From Bdellovibrio bacteriovorus str. Tiberius (GTDB lineage Bacteria > Bdellovibrionota > Bdellovibrionia > Bdellovibrionales > Bdellovibrionaceae), in contig NC_019567.1 of assembly GCF_000317895.1 (NCBI RefSeq), positions 992,001 to 1,056,000 of the forward strand: 64,000 nucleotides of DNA, read 5' to 3'. The notes under the pieces were generated by a model. The model was not told the DNA's origin, did not search any database, and saw nothing but the letters and a program-made list of their open reading frames with translations. Shown in pieces: positions 9,014 to 16,696 of this stretch (position 1 is its first letter; each line of letters starts with the position of its first letter). Position numbers and translations under genes: made by a program.

Positions 9014-9029
9014 GGCACGAACCTTGGAT
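9014..9029 (+). promoter_or_regulatory. GGCAC-N7-TTGG-type promoter-like element, copy 2
   Basis: GGCACGAACCTTGGAT (GG at 9014-9015 and 9026-9027) matches copy 1 at 12 of the first 14 positions or better and has the identical 36-bp distance to its start codon at 9065. This supports a functional shared promoter or operator. Confidence 0.45.
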
Positions 9030-9064
9030 TACTGCCTGCGGAACCAAAACAGTATGGAGTCTTT

Positions 9065-10627
9065 ATGAAACGTCGGTTGATTGCCACTGTGCTTGCGACA
9101 CTTGCGATGATGCAAAATGCCCAGGCGGATATTATTTCAGACCTGCCAGGCTTTGATGATGCCGGCACGGGCACGGCGTTCCCGCCACCTCCACCTGAGG
9201 CAGGGTCTGATACTCAAACAGTGCAGCGCCAGTACACGGGCGAAGTTCAGGTGCGCGAGGTGTCCCGCAAAACCGACGGTGAGATCCGTAAGATCACTTT
9301 GGCTGAGGCTTTGACTTTGCAAAATATGGAAATCAAAGCCCGCAACGCCCGCGTGAAAATTCACGAAGTGACTTTGATTCTGGCCAATGGTCAGCGTTCC
9401 GACGTTCGTGAGCTTAGAAACGCGGCTGTTTTGGATATCGGTGGGACCGCGTCCTCCGGCAACTTGAATTTGAATCAGAAAGTGGCGGCGATTGAAATCC
9501 GCGCTGAATCCTATGGTGGTATCAGCGAATTGTCCGTGAGAGCGGTTTCTGATCTGGGTGTGCCGCGCATGACGGCGCAGGCTCCGGCAGTCGCTACACC
9601 GGTAGCTCCAACAGCTCCTCCAGCTCCGGGCCGTGCTGAAGAATCCGCGACTGTTCGTGTGGCTGACAAGGTTCTGTTCAACAACGGCAATAACTATGTC
9701 GGCACGGTGAAAGAGATCTTCATGAACGGTAAAGCCCGTGTCAGCTTCCCGGGTTACAGCCAGGATTCAATTCTGGATGTGAAGGATCTGGCTCGTTCCG
9801 TGAACTGCCAGGGCACTCACTGTGTGGGCGACCGCGTTTTGTTTGATAACGGCAACCAGTATGTGGGCGTGATCAGTCTGGTCTTTAGCAATGGTGTCAG
9901 ACAGGTCAAGTTCCCGGGTTACAGTGAGCCTTCTTATCTGAAAGGTCAAGACCTGCAAAAGTCTGTTCAATGTGTGGGTGCTGTGTGTGCGGGTGAAAGA
10001 ATCATCTACAACAACGGCAGCAACTATTATGCAGGCACTATCCGTGAGGCCTTCGTGAATGGCACAGTTTCCATCAAGTTTGACGGTTACAGCGAGTTGA
10101 GCTTCATCGATCAGAAGAAGCTGATGAAAAATCAGGCTTGCGGTAAAAATATCTGTGTCGATGACCGTGTGATGTACAACAACGGCAGTGGCGTTTTTGG
10201 TGGCCAGGTGAAAGAAATCTACACAGATGGTTCCGCCAAGGTCCGCTTTGATGGATACAGCGAGGTCAGCTATATCCACACATCTCGTCTGGTGAAGGCG
10301 ACGTCTTCTGTGCAAGGCCTCAGCAATGGCACACGTGTTCTTTTCTATAATGGTTCTGGTCACTTCATCGGAACAGTTCGTGAGACTTTTGCTGATGGCA
10401 CCGCTTCTGTCCGCTTTGATGGTTACTCTGATCTGAGCTTCATCGATGTGAAACGTCTGGGGCTTCAGACTGATTGTAAGAAAAATATCTGCACAGGCAA
10501 CCGCGTGATCCTGAATGGTCAGCATCCAGGAACTGTGCGTGCGGTCTATACCAATGGTTATGCGTTGGTGAAGTACGATGGATACAGTGAGATGAGCTTT
10601 ACTGATATATCCAAGCTTTCAAGATAA
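9065..10627 (+). CDS. Secreted shared-domain protein with six FDGYSE-type repeats
   Basis: The 520-residue product has a signal peptide ending near QAD, followed by IISDLPGFDDA, nearly identical to the mature N-terminus of the protein at 7459. It then has the same ~105-residue shared domain and a Pro/Ala linker. Six repeats of about 55 residues follow, with the pattern DRVLFNNG-x-Y-x-G-T-V-x-E-x-F-x-NG-x-x-V-x-F-x-GYSE and Cys pairs at the joints. The repeat has the same rhythm as in the previous gene, but the acidic DDDDGK strand is replaced by a hydrophobic FDGYSE strand. The ATG at 9065 is chosen for the signal peptide; a longer frame from 8996 reads through the promoter region. The gene at 10698 follows after 70 bp with no clear terminator and may be co-transcribed. 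Confidence 0.85.
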   Translation: MKRRLIATVLATLAMMQNAQADIISDLPGFDDAGTGTAFPPPPPEAGSDTQTVQRQYTGEVQVREVSRKTDGEIRKITLAEALTLQNMEIKARNARVKIHEVTLILANGQRSDVRELRNAAVLDIGGTASSGNLNLNQKVAAIEIRAESYGGISELSVRAVSDLGVPRMTAQAPAVATPVAPTAPPAPGRAEESATVRVADKVLFNNGNNYVGTVKEIFMNGKARVSFPGYSQDSILDVKDLARSVNCQGTHCVGDRVLFDNGNQYVGVISLVFSNGVRQVKFPGYSEPSYLKGQDLQKSVQCVGAVCAGERIIYNNGSNYYAGTIREAFVNGTVSIKFDGYSELSFIDQKKLMKNQACGKNICVDDRVMYNNGSGVFGGQVKEIYTDGSAKVRFDGYSEVSYIHTSRLVKATSSVQGLSNGTRVLFYNGSGHFIGTVRETFADGTASVRFDGYSDLSFIDVKRLGLQTDCKKNICTGNRVILNGQHPGTVRAVYTNGYALVKYDGYSEMSFTDISKLSR

Positions 10628-10697
10628 AGCCGAGTGGTAAATAGAGATTAGAAATTAGGGTTTTGAAGTTTAAATACCTGTAAATCTGGAGAATGTT

Positions 10698-12062
10698 ATG
10701 AAAAAGAAACTGGTTCTTGGAATGTTGGCTGCGGCAGCAGTGATGCAGGCGACAAGCCCTGCGATGGCACAATACAATGACAACCGCCCGGGTCGTTACC
10801 CTGAAGCTCCGATGCCACCACCACCTCCGGGTCAGTATCTTCAGGAAGGCACTTTGGAAATCCAGGGTATCAGTCGTAAATCAGGCGGAGAGTACTATCG
10901 CATCAGCCTGCGCCGTGCGGTTTCTTTGGAGCGCATTGAAGTGGCGGCTTTGGCAATGCGTTTGAAAATTCACGATGCCAGCGTGATCACTGAAGACGGC
11001 CAGCGTGTTTCCATCCGTGAATTCCGCAATACAGCGGTGTTTGGTGTGGGTTCCCGCGCGGTTTCTGAAAACCTGAACCTGCGTTCCCGCATCGTCGCTA
11101 TCGACATCCTGGCTGAATCCTATGGTGGTTATGCAGATGTTCGCGTGACGGCGCTGTCTACAGACGAGCGTCCTCAGCTGGTTCTGGGCAATCTGCAGCC
11201 GGAAAGACCTCAGCGCCCGGATCGCCCAAACCGTCCTGAGCGCCCTGATCGTCCAGGCAATGGTGGCGGCCACGGTGGTGGTAACAATGTCTGCGCTCGT
11301 CGTGCTGACGTGACTCAATTGCTGGCACAGCTTGATGCAGACATGGAAACTTACAGCCGCACGAAAAACTCTGCAAGCTACGGCAGTCCGGTTTACAACA
11401 TGGCTGAACGTGAACTGCAAGCCACCGCAGCGAAGATGATCGAAGTTGCCAACAGCCGCGAAGGTAAAGAAACCGCTCTTGAAAAACTGGAGATTTTGGG
11501 TGCTTTGTACTTCAAGAAGATGAATCAGTCTTCTTATGGTTCCACTCAGTACAATGCGTATTCTGCAGTGGGCACGGCAATGTTTAATGCGATGGAAAAA
11601 GGTCTTGAGGTGACAATGGCCTGTGACCTTCGTTCCACTCAAGAGCTGCTGGCGAAAGCTGACGAGATGTCCAGAAAGATGAATCAGCAGTCTTATGGAT
11701 CTGTTGCTTACAACGCCTACATGGGTCTTTCAAAAAAGCTGTACTCTGAAGCGCCGGGTTTCTTTGAGAAAGAAGCTTATCAGAACAGAAGAACGTATGT
11801 TGATATGAATACGGATCTGGAAGCCTTCTTTGCGAAGGGTGTGTCGTATTCTTACGGTTCTGTGGCTTATAATTCTTACCAGGAGCTGGTGCAAAAAGCC
11901 TCTTTGGTTGCACAAGCCAGCTTGAGAGCCTCTTTGCCTGGTATGCGTCCTTTGGAGCGCATTGAACTGGTGAAGCAGTTCGATTCACGTAAGAACCGCT
12001 TCTCTTACGGCAGTGTTATTTACAACCACTACGAAGCTATGCGGGACATCAGCTCAAAATAA
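10698..12062 (+). CDS. Secreted shared-domain protein with YGSxxYN helical repeats
   Basis: The 454-residue product begins with a signal peptide cleaved after MAQ-like AMA, a PMPPPPPGQY segment and the shared domain (EIQGISRKSGGEYYRISL through AESYGGYADVRV). A linker rich in RP dipeptides and glycine follows, then a helical region with five copies of an S-YGS-x-x-YN motif spaced about 50-60 residues apart and preceded by cysteines. The start is an ATG with a GGAG ribosome site. No enzymatic motif is seen. The YGSxxYN repeats may be a scaffold or binding module. No copy of the GGCAC element was found before it, consistent with transcription from the gene at 9065. Confidence 0.83.
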   Translation: MKKKLVLGMLAAAAVMQATSPAMAQYNDNRPGRYPEAPMPPPPPGQYLQEGTLEIQGISRKSGGEYYRISLRRAVSLERIEVAALAMRLKIHDASVITEDGQRVSIREFRNTAVFGVGSRAVSENLNLRSRIVAIDILAESYGGYADVRVTALSTDERPQLVLGNLQPERPQRPDRPNRPERPDRPGNGGGHGGGNNVCARRADVTQLLAQLDADMETYSRTKNSASYGSPVYNMAERELQATAAKMIEVANSREGKETALEKLEILGALYFKKMNQSSYGSTQYNAYSAVGTAMFNAMEKGLEVTMACDLRSTQELLAKADEMSRKMNQQSYGSVAYNAYMGLSKKLYSEAPGFFEKEAYQNRRTYVDMNTDLEAFFAKGVSYSYGSVAYNSYQELVQKASLVAQASLRASLPGMRPLERIELVKQFDSRKNRFSYGSVIYNHYEAMRDISSK

Positions 12063-12071
12063 AGGTGTGTT

Positions 12072-12094
12072 AAGGGAATTTCGGTTCCCTTTTG
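12072..12094 (+). terminator. Intrinsic terminator
   Basis: AAGGGAA pairs with TTCCCTT (12072-12078 with 12085-12091), with a six-base loop and a short T run. It closes the 9065-10698 unit before the promoter element of the next gene. Confidence 0.65.
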
Positions 12095-12108
12095 ACACTG
12101 GTTTTCTT

Positions 12109-12124
12109 GGCACAAAGTTTGGAT
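12109..12124 (+). promoter_or_regulatory. GGCAC-N7-TTGG-type promoter-like element, copy 3
   Basis: GGCACAAAGTTTGGAT has GG at 12109-12110 and 12121-12122, the same 12-bp phase as the other two copies. The distance to the ATG at 12168 is 44 bp rather than 36. Confidence 0.42.
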
Positions 12125-12167
12125 ATAGGGTCAACGGATTCACTAATCAGTCTTTTAAGGAGACTTT

Positions 12168-13142
12168 ATGAAAAAGAACCTCGTTCTAGGATCAGTAATT
12201 GTCGCTTCCCTTGTACAATATACAAGCCCTGCGTTTGCGAACAAAGAAGTTATCGGCGGTATCATTGGTGGTATCATCGGTGGCGGTATCGGTACGCAAA
12301 TTGGTAAAGGGAACGGCAACAAAGCAGCTATCATCATCGGAGCTGTGGCTGGAACATTGATTGGCTCTAAAGTCGGCAAGGACTTGGATGAAGCTGATCG
12401 TCAGGCTCTGGCAGAAGCGCAAAGACGTTCTTTGCAGGACAATATCGGCAGCCGCCGCGACTGGGATGGCCGTTCTTATGGTTCCCGCACCGGTGCTCGC
12501 GGAAGCTTCACTTCCACTCGTGAAGGTTACAACAACCGCACGGGCGAATACTGCCGTGAATACACTTCCATCATCTACATGCGTGACCGCACCGAAGAAA
12601 CCCGTGGATATGCGTGCTCTCGCCGTGATGGTTCCTGGTATGAAGTAAAAGAGACTGAAGTTCGCTTCAACGGCCGTGGCAACGGTGGTGGCGGTGGTCG
12701 TCACAATAACGAACCAATCCGTCCTACTCCGGCTCCGACTCGCCCAACTCCTCCTCCAGCGCCGGGCGGTCAGTATGGTCATGGTTATGAAGGCACAGCT
12801 CAGATCAGCCAGATCACCCGCCGCACTGGTGGTGAGTGGTTCCGTGTGACCCTGCGCTATCCAATCGCTTTGGATCGCATCGAGATCCGTGGCTTGGCTG
12901 CGGGTGTTAAAATCCACGATACGACTGTGTATACTGAATCCAACCGTCGCATCCAGGTTCGTGAGCTGACCAACACGGGTACAGTTTACGCGGGTGATAC
13001 AGCGATTTCCGAGAACCTGAACCTGCGTGAGCGTGTTCAAGTTATCGACATCCGTGCTGAGTCCATGGGTGGCGTTGCCGACGTACTTGTGAAGGCGATT
13101 TCCAGCGAAGACCGTCCTTCCCTGACAGTCAGCCGTTACTAA
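12168..13142 (+). CDS. Glycine-zipper outer-membrane-type protein fused to the shared domain
   Basis: The 324-residue product has a signal peptide, then a glycine-zipper segment (IIGGIIGGGIGTQIGKG and IIIGAVAGTLIGSKVGKDL, about residues 27-70). This is typical of 17-kDa-antigen/glycine-zipper 2TM proteins that insert in or associate with the outer membrane. The next region (about 95-170) with EYCREYTS and ETRGYACSRRDGSWYEV matches the C-terminal part of that surface-antigen family. A Pro-rich linker leads to the shared ~105-residue domain at the C-terminus (QISQITRRTGGEWFRVTL to AESMGGVADVLV). The domain order is therefore reversed relative to the three upstream paralogues. A likely membrane-anchoring member of the set (inference). 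Confidence 0.85.
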   Translation: MKKNLVLGSVIVASLVQYTSPAFANKEVIGGIIGGIIGGGIGTQIGKGNGNKAAIIIGAVAGTLIGSKVGKDLDEADRQALAEAQRRSLQDNIGSRRDWDGRSYGSRTGARGSFTSTREGYNNRTGEYCREYTSIIYMRDRTEETRGYACSRRDGSWYEVKETEVRFNGRGNGGGGGRHNNEPIRPTPAPTRPTPPPAPGGQYGHGYEGTAQISQITRRTGGEWFRVTLRYPIALDRIEIRGLAAGVKIHDTTVYTESNRRIQVRELTNTGTVYAGDTAISENLNLRERVQVIDIRAESMGGVADVLVKAISSEDRPSLTVSRY

Positions 13143-13199
13143 AAAACATCAGTGCCGCCAAAAGCGGTACAGATGCGGAAATTTTAAGTAATTTTCACT

Positions 13200-13240
13200 A
13201 AAAGCCAGTCTATGACTAACAGTGTCTAGACTGGCTTTTT
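13200..13240 (+). terminator. Strong intrinsic terminator before gapA
   Basis: A perfect 13-bp stem (13200-13212 with 13227-13239) with a 14-base loop ends in a T run. It terminates the gene at 12168 and leaves only 48 bp before the gapA start, so the gapA promoter must be inside that stretch, overlap the hairpin, or transcription must read through. Confidence 0.8.
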
Positions 13241-13288
13241 AGTCTCCAAAAGTCGATATTGAGTGGGTTTAAAACAAGGAGCTCACTC

Positions 13289-14296
13289 ATGTCTAAGTTG
13301 CGTGTTGGTATCAACGGTTTTGGTCGTATTGGTCGTGTTCTTTTCCGCGCGGGTTTTGAAAAATTCGATATCGTCGGAATCAATTCTCTGGACAGCATCG
13401 AAGGTGATGCTCACTTGCTGAAATACGACTCTGCCCACGGCGTGTTCAACGCTGATGTTTCCACCGAAGGTCACAACCTGATCGTAAACGGTAAAAAAAT
13501 CGCAGTTTCCAAAACTCGCAATCCAGCCGAAGTTCCTTGGAAGGACCTGGGCGTGGACATCGTTCTTGAGTGCACAGGCGCATTCAAAAAACGCGAAGAT
13601 TTCATGCAGCACATCTCTGCTGGTGCAAAACGCGTTCTGGTTTCCGGCCCTGCTGAAAAAGGCGCTGACATCACTATGGTGTACGGTATCAACCACGAAT
13701 CCTACGATCCATCCAAGCACGTTGTTGTTTCCAACGCGTCCTGCACGACAAACTGTCTGGCGCCTTTGGCGAAGGTTCTGAACGACACATTCGGTATTGA
13801 ACACGGTACCATGATGACAGTTCACTCTTACACGAATGACCAGAAGATCCTGGACGCTCCTCACAGCGATTTGCGCCGTGCCCGTGCAGCGGCTGTCAGC
13901 ATGATCCCGACAACAACGGGTGCTGCGAAAAACGTGGGCCTGGTGCTGCCAGAGTTGAAAGGTCTGATCGACGGTATCTCCGTGCGTGTTCCGACTCCGA
14001 ACGTTTCTTTGGTGGATTTTACATTCACTGCGAAAAAAGACGTGACCCGTGAATCCGTGAACGAAGCTTTGATCAAAGCTTCTGAAGGCGCGATGAAAGG
14101 TGTTCTGGCGGTAGAGCACAAAGAACTGGTCAGCGTTGACTTCAACGGCAACAAACACTCTTCCATCGTCGATCTGGCTACAACCATGGTTGTGGGCCCG
14201 CGCATGGTGAAAGTTCTTTCCTGGTACGACAATGAAACTGGCTTCTCCAACCGCATGGTTGACGTTGCTTTGCACATGCAGAAGAAAGGTCTTTAA
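13289..14296 (+). CDS. gapA: Glyceraldehyde-3-phosphate dehydrogenase
   Basis: The enzyme oxidises glyceraldehyde 3-phosphate to 1,3-bisphosphoglycerate with NAD in glycolysis. The 335-residue chain has the Rossmann start VGINGFGRIGR, the catalytic motif SNASCTTNCLAP with its Cys, and the C-terminal SWYDNETGFSNRMVD. The length is normal. The ATG at 13289 has an AAGGAG ribosome site 8 bp upstream; an upstream in-frame start was rejected. It is the first gene of a gapA-pgk-tpiA operon with 3-bp and 11-bp gaps. Confidence 0.97.
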   Translation: MSKLRVGINGFGRIGRVLFRAGFEKFDIVGINSLDSIEGDAHLLKYDSAHGVFNADVSTEGHNLIVNGKKIAVSKTRNPAEVPWKDLGVDIVLECTGAFKKREDFMQHISAGAKRVLVSGPAEKGADITMVYGINHESYDPSKHVVVSNASCTTNCLAPLAKVLNDTFGIEHGTMMTVHSYTNDQKILDAPHSDLRRARAAAVSMIPTTTGAAKNVGLVLPELKGLIDGISVRVPTPNVSLVDFTFTAKKDVTRESVNEALIKASEGAMKGVLAVEHKELVSVDFNGNKHSSIVDLATTMVVGPRMVKVLSWYDNETGFSNRMVDVALHMQKKGL

Positions 14297-14299
14297 TTC

Positions 14300-15508
14300 A
14301 TGGCTAACGGTCTTAAAGGCATCAAGACAGTTCGTGACTTCGAGTTGGCAGGGAAAGTTGTTTTCCTGCGCTTGGATTTGAACGTTCCAATGGAGAACGG
14401 CAAGATCACGGATGAAAACCGCATCACGGCTTCTTTGCCGACAATCAAGTATTGCATGGAACAAGGTGCGAAGCTGGTTATGGCTTCCCACCTGGGCCGT
14501 CCAAAAACCAAAGACGACACAGAGTTTTCTTTGGAGCCTGTGGCAAAACGCCTGCAGGATCTTTTGAATGCCGAAGTGATTCTGGTGGAAGAACCGGACT
14601 CTGACGCTCCAAAACACCTGTTGCCTTCCCTGAAACCAAATCAGTTGATCCTTCTTGAAAACGTGCGTTTTGAAGAAGGGGAGACGAAGGACTCCATCGA
14701 GTTCGCGCAAAAGATCGCCAACTACAGCGACATTTATATCAATGACGCTTTCGGGGCTTCTCACCGCGCTCACGCGACCATTCATGCTTTGCCTTCAGTG
14801 ATGAAGGACAAAGGCATTGGCTTCCTGATTGAAAAAGAAATCACGATGCTGGATTCCTTGCTGCAAAATCCAAAACGCCCGTACATCGCGGTGATGGGTG
14901 GAGCAAAGGTTTCTGACAAGATCGCGGTTATCGAACGCCTGATGGACGTTGTTGACGGTTTCATCGTGGGTGGCGCGATGGCGTACACTTTCCTGAAAGC
15001 TCAAGGTCTGCCAGTTGGTAAATCTTTGGTTGAAAATGACAAATTGAAATACGCGAAAGAAATGATCGAGCGTATTGAAGCCCGCAATAAAACCATTTTG
15101 TTGCCGGTGGATCATGTGGCAACCAAAGGCATCACGGACACAGCGCACGCGCATGTGACCAATGATGTGGCGATCGCAGAAGACGAACTGGGTGTGGACA
15201 TCGGTCCTAAGACCATCAAGAACTTCTCTGCAGCTTTGCGTGAAGCGGGAACTATTTTCTGGAACGGCCCTATGGGCATCTTTGAAAATCCGGCCTTCGC
15301 TAAAGGCACTTTCGGCGTAGCTGCGGCTATTGCTGAAAGCGATGCAGTTAAAATCGTGGGTGGTGGTGATTCTGCAGCGGCAGCGGAAGCTTCCGGCTTT
15401 GCAGGTAAAATGACCCACATTTCCACAGGTGGTGGCGCGTCCCTGGAATATCTTCAGGGCGATAAGCTTCCAGGTTTGGAAATTCTTAGAACCCGCATCC
15501 GCGCATAA
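14300..15508 (+). CDS. pgk: Phosphoglycerate kinase
   Basis: Transfers phosphate from 1,3-bisphosphoglycerate to ADP. The 402-residue protein shows the substrate-binding segment LRLDLNVPME, SHLGRPK, LLENVRFEEGE, NDAFGASHRAHA, the MGGAKVSDKI motif and the nucleotide loop GGGDSAAAAE. These are all family landmarks in the expected order and spacing. It starts 3 bp after gapA and is followed by tpiA. Confidence 0.97.
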   Translation: MANGLKGIKTVRDFELAGKVVFLRLDLNVPMENGKITDENRITASLPTIKYCMEQGAKLVMASHLGRPKTKDDTEFSLEPVAKRLQDLLNAEVILVEEPDSDAPKHLLPSLKPNQLILLENVRFEEGETKDSIEFAQKIANYSDIYINDAFGASHRAHATIHALPSVMKDKGIGFLIEKEITMLDSLLQNPKRPYIAVMGGAKVSDKIAVIERLMDVVDGFIVGGAMAYTFLKAQGLPVGKSLVENDKLKYAKEMIERIEARNKTILLPVDHVATKGITDTAHAHVTNDVAIAEDELGVDIGPKTIKNFSAALREAGTIFWNGPMGIFENPAFAKGTFGVAAAIAESDAVKIVGGGDSAAAAEASGFAGKMTHISTGGGASLEYLQGDKLPGLEILRTRIRA

Positions 15509-15519
15509 GGATGGACGTT

Positions 15520-16245
15520 ATGAAAAAGATTTTTGCTGCTAACTGGAAGCTTTTTAAATCCCCAAAGGAAACTCGAGAGTTTTTTGGCCAGTTCAAAGAG
15601 CTGGTGGGGAAGGCAACCGGCGAAGTGGTCTTTTTCCCTTCGGCGATTTCTTTGGAAGCTGCCAGTGAATCTTTGAAAGGTTCTGCCATCAAGTTTGGTG
15701 CGCAGAACTGTTATTTCCAGGCACAAGGTGCTTTCACAGGGGAAAACTCTGCTCAGGTCGTTAAAGAACTGGGCGGCAGCTATGTTCTGATCGGCCATAG
15801 CGAACGCCGTGCGATCTTCGGCGAAGGCGACGCCTTGGTGGCAGACAAAGTGGCTTTCGTTCAAGGTTTGGGTCTGACGCCGATGTTGTGCATTGGCGAA
15901 ACCCTGCAAGAGCGTGAGTCTGCAAAGACTTTCCGTGTGCTTGAAACCCAGCTGAATCTGGGGCTGGCAAAAGCCGACAAATCCAAGCCTGTGGTCGTTG
16001 CTTACGAGCCGGTTTGGGCGATCGGGACGGGGAAAGTGGCAACACCGGAACAAGTGGCTGAAACGCACACTGATGTTTTCAATATTCTGAAAGCTCTGGG
16101 TTTTGAAACTGCGCCGATCCTTTATGGTGGCAGCGTGAAACCGGACAATGCCGCTGGGTTGATCAAACAACCGCACGTGAATGGTTTCCTGGTGGGTGGG
16201 GCTTCTTTGGAAGCAAAATCCTTCAGCGAGATTGCTTCCGTTTAG
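15520..16245 (+). CDS. tpiA: Triosephosphate isomerase
   Basis: Interconverts dihydroxyacetone phosphate and glyceraldehyde 3-phosphate. The 241-residue barrel has NWK near the start, the catalytic His in IGHSERR, and the catalytic Glu plus flexible loop in AYEPVWAIGTGK. The phosphate-binding GGSVKPDNA segment is also present. The ATG at 15520 is preferred to one at 15511 because an AAGGA ribosome site lies 8 bp before it and overlaps the earlier ATG. It is slightly shorter than the usual 250 residues. Its end is 3 bp from the convergent gene at 16249. Confidence 0.96.
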   Translation: MKKIFAANWKLFKSPKETREFFGQFKELVGKATGEVVFFPSAISLEAASESLKGSAIKFGAQNCYFQAQGAFTGENSAQVVKELGGSYVLIGHSERRAIFGEGDALVADKVAFVQGLGLTPMLCIGETLQERESAKTFRVLETQLNLGLAKADKSKPVVVAYEPVWAIGTGKVATPEQVAETHTDVFNILKALGFETAPILYGGSVKPDNAAGLIKQPHVNGFLVGGASLEAKSFSEIASV

Positions 16246-16248
16246 GAT

Positions 16249-16683
16249 TTAGCCGTTGCCGTAGCGCTTTTGGCGCGCGGCTGCTTTGACAGCGTCTTCG
16301 ACCAGTTTGGCGTCAGACGGGGAAAGCTTCTTCAGTGATTCGAGGAAGCTTTTTTTATTTTTCTCATACAGTGGCAGGACGATTTCGCCTGCGAACTGAG
16401 TCGGATCTTTTTTCAGCATTTCCACAGTCACACGCAGGATTTCGGCATCCAGTTCCGGCGTGGATTTTTTGACAGCGGATTGCACCGCACCTTCCAGGGC
16501 TTCAAACACTTCATCCTGAGCTTTCATGTCAGCTTCAGTCAGCTTGGTGTCTTCATCCGCTGTTTTGACGGTTTCAAGTTTCAAAGCCTGCAGTTTTGAC
16601 ACATCAGCAGACACCGCATCAGCCGCCAAAGCAGGGGCTGCGCAGAAGGAACAAACGATGGCAATAAGTGCTAATTTTCTCAT
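16249..16683 (-). CDS. Small secreted helical protein, unknown function
   Basis: A 144-residue protein with a signal peptide cleaved after ALA (about residue 20). The mature part is charged, helical and Cys-free, and contains several Lys/Asp-rich amphipathic stretches. No family recognised. It lies 13 bp downstream of the SH3/CHAP-like gene in the same direction, so the two probably form an operon. Confidence 0.72.
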   Translation of the reverse strand: MRKLALIAIVCSFCAAPALAADAVSADVSKLQALKLETVKTADEDTKLTEADMKAQDEVFEALEGAVQSAVKKSTPELDAEILRVTVEMLKKDPTQFAGEIVLPLYEKNKKSFLESLKKLSPSDAKLVEDAVKAAARQKRYGNG

Positions 16684-16696
16684 TGTGCTCTCCTTC

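Noticed and set aside
8080-10620. Possible CRISPR-like or tandem DNA repeats
   Set aside because: The periodicity is at protein level, about 165 bp per unit with diverged DNA and no spacers; these are coding repeats.
13283-14785. 500-codon open frame on the minus strand
   Set aside because: It lies opposite gapA and pgk, whose motifs are complete; its translation is His/Cys/Phe-rich noise without a ribosome site.
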